Assembly (NCBI GenBank): GCA_910588595.1
Contig: CAJUQU010000125.1
Coordinates: 1-10,361 of the forward strand
Direction of reading: 5' to 3'
DNA from: an uncultured Lachnospiraceae bacterium
GTDB taxonomy: Bacteria; Bacillota_A; Clostridia; Lachnospirales; Lachnospiraceae
Length of the DNA: 10,361 bases
The notes under the pieces were generated by a model. It saw only the letters and a list, made by a program, of their open reading frames with translations, was not told the DNA's origin and ran no database searches. Each line of letters opens with the position of its first letter. Position 1 is the stretch's first letter. The position numbers and the translations under genes are program-made. Below are positions 6,190-10,361 of the stretch, piece by piece.

Positions 6190-7650
6190 ATGAATTACAA
6201 GATGATGGGCAGATTTATAGGGCGCATTCTGCTGGTTGAGGCGGTTTTTATGATCCCGTCGCTGATCATAGGTCTGGTCAAGCAGGAAGATATGGCGTGC
6301 GTTGGATTTGCGTCGAGCATGTGTATTACATTGTTGATATCGTTGCTGCTGCTTATATTGTGCAAGGGCAGCAGAAGAGTATTTAAGGCGAGGGAGGGAC
6401 TTGTCTGTGTCGGTGTCAGCTGGATCGTGATGAGTCTGTTGGGGGCACTGCCGTTTTATATTTCTAGGGAGATCCCGTTTTATCTGGATGCGCTGTTTGA
6501 GACTGTGTCAGGGTTTACGACCACAGGTGCTTCCATTTTGGCAGAGGTTGAGAGCCTATCCATGAGCATTCTTTACTGGAGGAGTTTCACACACTGGCTA
6601 GGTGGTATGGGAGTACTTGTATTTGTGCTGGCTGTAGGTGCTTCCGGGGAGAGCAGCAAGGGATTTACGATGCATCTGCTGCGCGCAGAGAGTCCGGGAC
6701 CGCAGGTGGGAAAACTCGTACCCAAGATGAAAAAGACAGCGGAGATATTATATGTGATCTACATTCTGCTGACATTGGTGGATATTGTATTTCTGCTGTT
6801 TGGCGGTATGTCGTTGTTTGAGGCGGTTTGTACGGCGTTTGGCACTGCGGGGACAGGTGGTTTTGGGATTAAAAACGACAGTATTGCGGGATACAGCCCC
6901 TATATCCAAAATGTCTGCACTGTGTTCATGCTGCTGTTTGGTATCAATTTCAGCTGCTATTATATGCTTTTGCTGCGTCAGTTTAAGAGTGTTTTAAAAG
7001 ATGAGGAACTGCGGCTTTATCTGGGTGTCGTTATCGGAAGTGTGGTGCTGATCGCACTGAATCTAAAGGGATTTTACAGCACATTTGAGGAGACACTGCG
7101 CCATGCGGCATTTCAGGTGGCTAGCATTGTGACGACAACGGGATTTGCCACAACGGATTTTGACCTGTGGCCTTCCTTTTCCAAGGCGATCATCTTGGGC
7201 TTGATGGTGATTGGTGCGAGCGCGGGAAGCACAGGAGGCGGATTTAAGTGTGCAAGGGTGTTGATCGTGGTCAAGGGGCTCCGCAGGAACCTGCGCCGCG
7301 CGATATCGCCACAGAAAGTGCAGGTTGTCAGGATCAATGACCATATGGTTGATGAGAAAGTGTTGGAGAATACCAATGCGTACTTGTCAGCTTACGTTAT
7401 CATACTGTTTGTCAGTGTGATCATAGTATCCCTTGAGAAGTTTTCGGTTATGACCAGCCTTACAGCAGTTCTCTCCTGTTTCAACAATATAGGACCGGGC
7501 CTTGAGGCGGTTGGCCCTACCTGCAATTTTGGGGATTTCACATGGTTGTCTAAGGTGGTGTTGATCATGGATATGCTTGCAGGCAGGCTTGAGATTTTTC
7601 CGATCCTGATACTGTTCTCTAGAAGTACGTGGGGACGACTCAAGGGCTAG
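6190..7650 (+). CDS. trkH: Trk/Ktr potassium uptake membrane subunit TrkH
   Basis: A 486-residue integral membrane protein of the TrkH/KtrB/HKT superfamily, carrying K+ through four non-identical M1-P-M2 repeats. All four filter regions are visible: SGFTTTGAS (107-115), TAFGTAGTGGFG (215-226), VTTTGFAT (314-321) and FNNIGPGL (431-438). The conserved glycine-rich stretch GASAGSTGGGFK in the third repeat corresponds to the region of the intramembrane gating loop. The start ATG at 6190 lies nine bases after AAGGG (6176-6180). The cytoplasmic loops are basic (KGLRRNLRR), as expected from the positive-inside rule. The last residues, GRLKG and stop, come from the first copy of a 19-bp tandem repeat. 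The natural C terminus therefore appears to have been altered just after the STW that ends many homologues. The rest of the protein is intact and should function with TrkA. Confidence 0.95.
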   Translation: MNYKMMGRFIGRILLVEAVFMIPSLIIGLVKQEDMACVGFASSMCITLLISLLLLILCKGSRRVFKAREGLVCVGVSWIVMSLLGALPFYISREIPFYLDALFETVSGFTTTGASILAEVESLSMSILYWRSFTHWLGGMGVLVFVLAVGASGESSKGFTMHLLRAESPGPQVGKLVPKMKKTAEILYVIYILLTLVDIVFLLFGGMSLFEAVCTAFGTAGTGGFGIKNDSIAGYSPYIQNVCTVFMLLFGINFSCYYMLLLRQFKSVLKDEELRLYLGVVIGSVVLIALNLKGFYSTFEETLRHAAFQVASIVTTTGFATTDFDLWPSFSKAIILGLMVIGASAGSTGGGFKCARVLIVVKGLRRNLRRAISPQKVQVVRINDHMVDEKVLENTNAYLSAYVIILFVSVIIVSLEKFSVMTSLTAVLSCFNNIGPGLEAVGPTCNFGDFTWLSKVVLIMDMLAGRLEIFPILILFSRSTWGRLKG

Positions 7651-7725
7651 GGGACGACTCAAGGGCTAGGGGACGACTCAAGGGCTAGGGGACGACTCAA
7701 GGGCTAGTCGACGACTCAAGGGTAA
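7631..7725 (+). repeat. 19-bp tandem repeat, five copies, across the trkH stop codon
   Basis: The unit GGGGACGACTCAAGGGCTA occurs four times exactly and head to tail at 7631-7649, 7650-7668, 7669-7687 and 7688-7706. A fifth, altered copy (GTCGACGACTCAAGGG then TAA) is at 7707-7725. Copy 1 encodes the last residues of TrkH, and its TAG stop uses the first base of copy 2. The exact identity of four copies points to recent slippage or unequal exchange. A period of 19 is not a multiple of three, so the repeat is not maintained as protein. Confidence 0.95.
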
Positions 7726-7735
7726 GTCGTCGACT
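7706..7735. repeat. Perfect 11-bp inverted repeat between convergent genes
   Basis: AGTCGACGACT (7706-7716) is the exact reverse complement of AGTCGTCGACT (7725-7735), with an eight-base loop. It sits between the 3' ends of trkH and the opposite-strand PHP gene. No T-tract follows on either strand, so it is not a canonical terminator. A role in mRNA 3'-end protection or bidirectional pausing is possible. The core GACGACT of each upstream repeat copy can also pair with the right arm. Confidence 0.85.
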
Positions 7736-7741
7736 GAAAAG

Positions 7742-8539
7742 CTAGTAGGTTGAGAAGATGTCCTCAATGCTGTGTGTGGGAATGGGATTATTATTCTTGT
7801 CAAAGATAAATACTGGCAGATGATTAGTGGTTCCCTCTTCCCACGCAAGATGTTCGGGCGGGACGTGGAGAGAGAAGCCGTTTCCGCTCTTGATGCGTGT
7901 CACATAGTCGTCGATCGAGTTGAGGGGGGTATCAAAACTCATGCCATAGATATATCCATTGTCAGTTCTGTCGACATGGTGTATATCGGAGCCGGCGGTC
8001 ATAGTGATACCATGCTCCGTGGCATACCGGTATGCCATGCGGTCCTGCTCATGCGGGTTTCCGCAATTTGCAACCTCGAAGGCGTCGCATTGGTGCGGGT
8101 GGACATACACTTCGGACAGATAGCCTCTCTCGCGGAAAGGATGTGCCTGTACGACAAGTCCCCCGTCTGCCTTGATCTTTTCATAGTGGGTGATATGATC
8201 CCACCCCATCATGTCAGGGTGGTCTTTGAGCCACTTTTTGTCAAGTCCGTATATCAGATATTCATCACCGTCAAAACGACATTCCCATGCAAAAAATACT
8301 TTGAGTCCCTGACGTCTGCCCTCTGCCCTGGCGTCCTCGTAACCGCTGCAGAAGATGTCCACGCGCTCCTCCCACGGGAGATCTTTTGGGACGCAGCAGT
8401 TGCCGTTAAAAAAGTGGTCGGTCACGATGATACCGTCATAGCCAAGTTCTTTATAGAAAGAAATATATTCGGATCCAGCACTTCTGGCACACGCGCTGGC
8501 GGCAGTTGTGTGTAGATGTACTTCGTATAGATATGACAT
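7742..8539 (-). CDS. PHP-domain metal-dependent phosphoesterase
   Basis: A 265-residue PHP (polymerase and histidinol phosphatase) superfamily protein. Metal-binding motifs appear in the expected order: ExHLHT (E6, H8, H10), VTDHF (D41, H42), AWE (E86), QAHPF (H133), an EVANC strand (E155), and AGSDIHH (D185, H187). All metal ligands seem present, so it should be an active cytoplasmic hydrolase acting on phosphoesters. The substrate cannot be read from the sequence; histidinol phosphate, nucleotides or other small phosphates are options. The start is well fixed: GGAGGT on the minus strand (complement of 8545-8550) lies five bases before ATG. It is transcribed alone, convergent with trkH and divergent from the decarboxylase. 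Its leader abuts the large palindrome, whose near edge is 28 bases upstream of the start codon. Confidence 0.88.
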   Translation of the reverse strand: MSYLYEVHLHTTAASACARSAGSEYISFYKELGYDGIIVTDHFFNGNCCVPKDLPWEERVDIFCSGYEDARAEGRRQGLKVFFAWECRFDGDEYLIYGLDKKWLKDHPDMMGWDHITHYEKIKADGGLVVQAHPFRERGYLSEVYVHPHQCDAFEVANCGNPHEQDRMAYRYATEHGITMTAGSDIHHVDRTDNGYIYGMSFDTPLNSIDDYVTRIKSGNGFSLHVPPEHLAWEEGTTNHLPVFIFDKNNNPIPTHSIEDIFSTY

Positions 8540-8567
8540 ATTTTACCTCCCTCTGATTTCAAATACA

Positions 8568-8737
8568 CTCTAGAGCATGTTTGAAAAATGCTTTCCGTCA
8601 GATGTACGTCACAGTTTGTGGGAGATTTGTGCCAAATGAAGGAGGCGTAGCGGGCTACGTCGACTGAATGCGGTGCAAATATCACGCAAAGTGGGGCGTA
8701 TAGGTGGCGGGAATGATTTTTCAAACACGCTCTAGGG
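8568..8737. mobile_element. 170-bp imperfect palindrome, MITE-like
   Basis: The two halves (8568-8651 and 8654-8737) align to each other's reverse complement with no gap over 84 bases. By hand count 60 pairs are Watson-Crick, 9 more are G-U in plus-strand RNA and 15 are mismatches. The outer 22 bases are nearly perfect (CTAGAGC[A/G]TGTTTGAAAAAT), and the centre is CGTAGC-GG-GCTACG. It has no coding capacity. Non-coding terminal inverted repeats with possible TA flanks (8571-8572 and 8733-8734) resemble a miniature inverted-repeat transposable element. It lies between divergent genes. I recall similar repeats in Lachnospiraceae genomes but cannot confirm this. Confidence 0.7.
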
Positions 8738-8775
8738 AACTGTTATGAAATGACTTAGATTTCGAGCAGTCCCTA
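8733..8775. repeat. 43-bp palindromic hairpin adjoining the large palindrome
   Basis: TAGGGA (8733-8738) pairs with TCCCTA (8770-8775), then CTGTT (8740-8744) with GAGCAG (8764-8769), and TGAAAT (8746-8751) with ATTTCG (8759-8764), around a seven-base loop GACTTAG. Two single A bulges (8739, 8745) lie in the left arm. No T-tract follows, so it is not a terminator. Its left end TAGGG overlaps the right end of the 170-bp palindrome. It resembles a REP-type short palindrome. Confidence 0.65.
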
Positions 8776-8846
8776 ATCACTATAGCACAAATTTTGGGAA
8801 ATGTTAACAGTTTTGTCTGACAGGAAGAAAACAGGAAGGAAACAGA
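8776..8846 (+). promoter_or_regulatory. Decarboxylase leader with ribosome binding site
   Basis: These 71 bases lie between the small palindrome and the decarboxylase start. AGGAAGGA at 8833-8840 is a good Shine-Dalgarno sequence six bases before ATG 8847. A TATAGC at 8781-8786 is a possible weak -10 box, but I see no matching -35 box. The promoter could therefore lie here or within or beyond the palindromes. Confidence 0.4.
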
Positions 8847-10319
8847 ATGAATCAGGAACAAATTCCGCTATTGAAAGCGGTAACAGATTTGATCGAAACA
8901 AGACCAGCGTATTTCAGGGTGCCCGGACACAGGCTGGAAAACGGATTGTGTCCGCGCTGGACGGACAGGGTTGGGACAGGGATATTTGCATACGATGTCA
9001 CGGAGACACCGCTCACAGATGATCTGCACAGCCCGGAGGGCGCGATCGGTGAAGCGCAGCGGCTGCTCAGTGCGCTATATGGTGCGGACCAGAGTTTTTT
9101 CCTCGTAAACGGAAGTACCTGTGGAAATGAGGCGATGATCATCAGTGCGGCATTGGAGGGCGAGAAGATCATGGTAGCCAGAAATGCGCATAAGTCTGCG
9201 ATGATGGGACTGATCCTGTCAGGCGCGAAGCCAGTGTATGTGATGCCGGAGGTGATTTGGGACTGGGCAATACAGGGCGAGATCACAGCGGAGGCTGTCA
9301 GGAAAGGCTTTGAGGAGAATCCGGACTGTAAGGCTTTATTTCTGGTGAGTCCGAGCTATTATGGCATATGTTCGGATCTACAGGCGATTGCGGGGATCTG
9401 TCACGCGCATGGTGCGCTGCTGCTGGTCGACGAGGCACATGGAGGGCATATGTATTTTCATGACAGGCTCCCGATGGGCGCGCTCGAGGCAGGAGCGGAT
9501 ATCTGTGTGCAGAGTATGCACAAGGTCACGGGGGCACTCACACAGAGTTCTGTGCTGCATATCAGACATCATGGTGTGGGTGAAGCGGCACTGGACCGGA
9601 TCGAACAGAATCTGCAGCTGGTGCAGAGTACGAGCCCGAGTTACCTTTTGATGATATCATTGGATTGTGCCAGGTACGAGCTTGCCGTGAACGGGAGAGA
9701 AATGATGGATAAAGCGCTTTGTCTTGCGGCATATGCGAGAGAAAGAATCAATAACATAACCGGTTTTGGCTGTATGGACAAAATACATACGGATCGTACC
9801 AGGCTGGTGATCTCTGCGCGGGAGATCGGACTGACAGGCTATGATCTGGATAAAATACTTTTTGAGAAGTATGCCGTCAATATGGAGCTTGCAGACTATG
9901 AAAACGTGTTAGCCGTAGTGACTTATGCCAATGAGGTCCAAGATATGGACAGGCTTATTGAGGCATGTGCGGATATCAGCAGGAAGTATGCGACACAGCC
10001 GGCTTTGCGGGCGCTGCATGCCAAAGACGCTTATCCGCCATTCCCGATGCTTTCGCAGCAGGTTATGACGCCGCGCAGGGCTTATTTTTCCAATATGAAA
10101 ATAGTGTGTTGGCAGGAGGCAGCGGGTGAGATAGCGGGACAGATGATCGCGCCGTATCCGCCAGGGATCCCGGTCGTCTATCCCGGCGAGCGGATCAGCA
10201 AGGAAGTGTGGGAATATATAGAGTGTTTTCGGAGAGATGAAAGACATATGCATGGCGCGGGACAGGATGGTAAGCTGGATCGGGTCAAGGTGATCTCAGA
10301 GGAGTTAACACTGGAATAA
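8847..10319 (+). CDS. PLP-dependent Orn/Lys/Arg decarboxylase family protein (SpeA/YaaO-like)
   Basis: A 490-residue cytoplasmic enzyme of the fold-type I Orn/Lys/Arg decarboxylase family, the same length as B. subtilis SpeA (arginine decarboxylase). Visible motifs are FRVPGHR near the N terminus, DDLHSPEGAIGEAQ, the cofactor-binding DEAHGGH (residues 195-201), and SMHKVTGALTQSS with Lys226 as the Schiff-base lysine. A C-terminal domain contains TPRRAYF and APYPPGIPVVYPGE. The reaction would be amino-acid decarboxylation to a polyamine precursor (agmatine, cadaverine or putrescine). The substrate cannot be told from sequence alone: YaaO-type paralogues share all these motifs, so I give no symbol. 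The start follows AGGAAGGA by six bases. It is transcribed divergently from the PHP gene, and nothing more can be said downstream because the window ends 42 bases later. Confidence 0.92.
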   Translation: MNQEQIPLLKAVTDLIETRPAYFRVPGHRLENGLCPRWTDRVGTGIFAYDVTETPLTDDLHSPEGAIGEAQRLLSALYGADQSFFLVNGSTCGNEAMIISAALEGEKIMVARNAHKSAMMGLILSGAKPVYVMPEVIWDWAIQGEITAEAVRKGFEENPDCKALFLVSPSYYGICSDLQAIAGICHAHGALLLVDEAHGGHMYFHDRLPMGALEAGADICVQSMHKVTGALTQSSVLHIRHHGVGEAALDRIEQNLQLVQSTSPSYLLMISLDCARYELAVNGREMMDKALCLAAYARERINNITGFGCMDKIHTDRTRLVISAREIGLTGYDLDKILFEKYAVNMELADYENVLAVVTYANEVQDMDRLIEACADISRKYATQPALRALHAKDAYPPFPMLSQQVMTPRRAYFSNMKIVCWQEAAGEIAGQMIAPYPPGIPVVYPGERISKEVWEYIECFRRDERHMHGAGQDGKLDRVKVISEELTLE

Positions 10320-10361
10320 AATATATTAAAAAGAAAAGTCTGGCAGTGCAGATTATTATCT

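Noticed and set aside
7631..7735. CRISPR-like array
   Set aside because: The units are directly abutting with no spacers, and no cas genes are present. This is a simple tandem repeat.
7772..8515. 247-residue open frame on the plus strand opposite the PHP gene
   Set aside because: The minus-strand protein has a full set of PHP metal-binding motifs and an excellent ribosome binding site. The plus-strand frame is its shadow.
7728..8668. Shared 11-mer CGTCGACTGAA at 7728-7738 and 8658-8668 as evidence that the trkH repeat and the large palindrome are related
   Set aside because: Several 11-base coincidences are expected in a window of this size, and the flanks do not align.
10337..10357. Terminator after the decarboxylase (AGTCTG with CAGATT)
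   Set aside because: The stem is only six pairs with one wobble, and no clear T-tract follows before the window ends.

Overview
The window looks like chromosomal sequence from a spore-forming, anaerobic Clostridia-type Firmicute, most likely Lachnospiraceae. The evidence is an intact spoIIAA-spoIIAB-sigF operon, strong AGGAGG-type ribosome binding sites, intrinsic terminators with T-tracts, and a DUF6033-like protein that I associate with Lachnospiraceae. The family assignment is inference. The first 48 bases are not genomic: they match the Illumina TruSeq read-2/index adapter, so the window starts at an untrimmed contig end.

Layout: (1) 49-1947, plus strand: the 3' end of folC, a 47-residue acidic protein overlapping its end, and a large zinc-ribbon/TPR membrane protein, closed by a terminator at 1961-2004. 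(2) 2024-3663: the sporulation operon spoIIAA, spoIIAB, sigF. It encodes the partner-switching module that confines sigma-F activity to the forespore. (3) 3716-3770: a composite AT-rich palindrome, followed by a DUF6033-like gene that ends in two tandem hairpins, the second a canonical terminator. (4) 4727-7650: a good sigma-A promoter followed by trkA and trkH, a two-gene potassium uptake system with a cytoplasmic double-RCK gating subunit and its membrane pore. (5) 7631-7735: a 19-bp tandem repeat that contains the trkH stop codon and ends in an 11-bp-stem hairpin. (6) 7742-8539, minus strand: a PHP-domain phosphoesterase. (7) 8540-8846: a divergent intergenic region dominated by a 170-bp ungapped imperfect palindrome and an adjoining 43-bp palindrome. 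(8) 8847-10319: a PLP-dependent Orn/Lys/Arg decarboxylase of the SpeA/YaaO type.

The protein-coding content is mostly ordinary housekeeping and sporulation genes. The features most worth a second look are non-coding: the large palindrome, whose non-Watson-Crick pairs are mostly G-U when read as plus-strand RNA; the small palindrome into whose TA end it seems to have inserted; and the tandem repeat that has been duplicated across the trkH stop codon. I found no CRISPR array, tRNA, rRNA or complete transposase.
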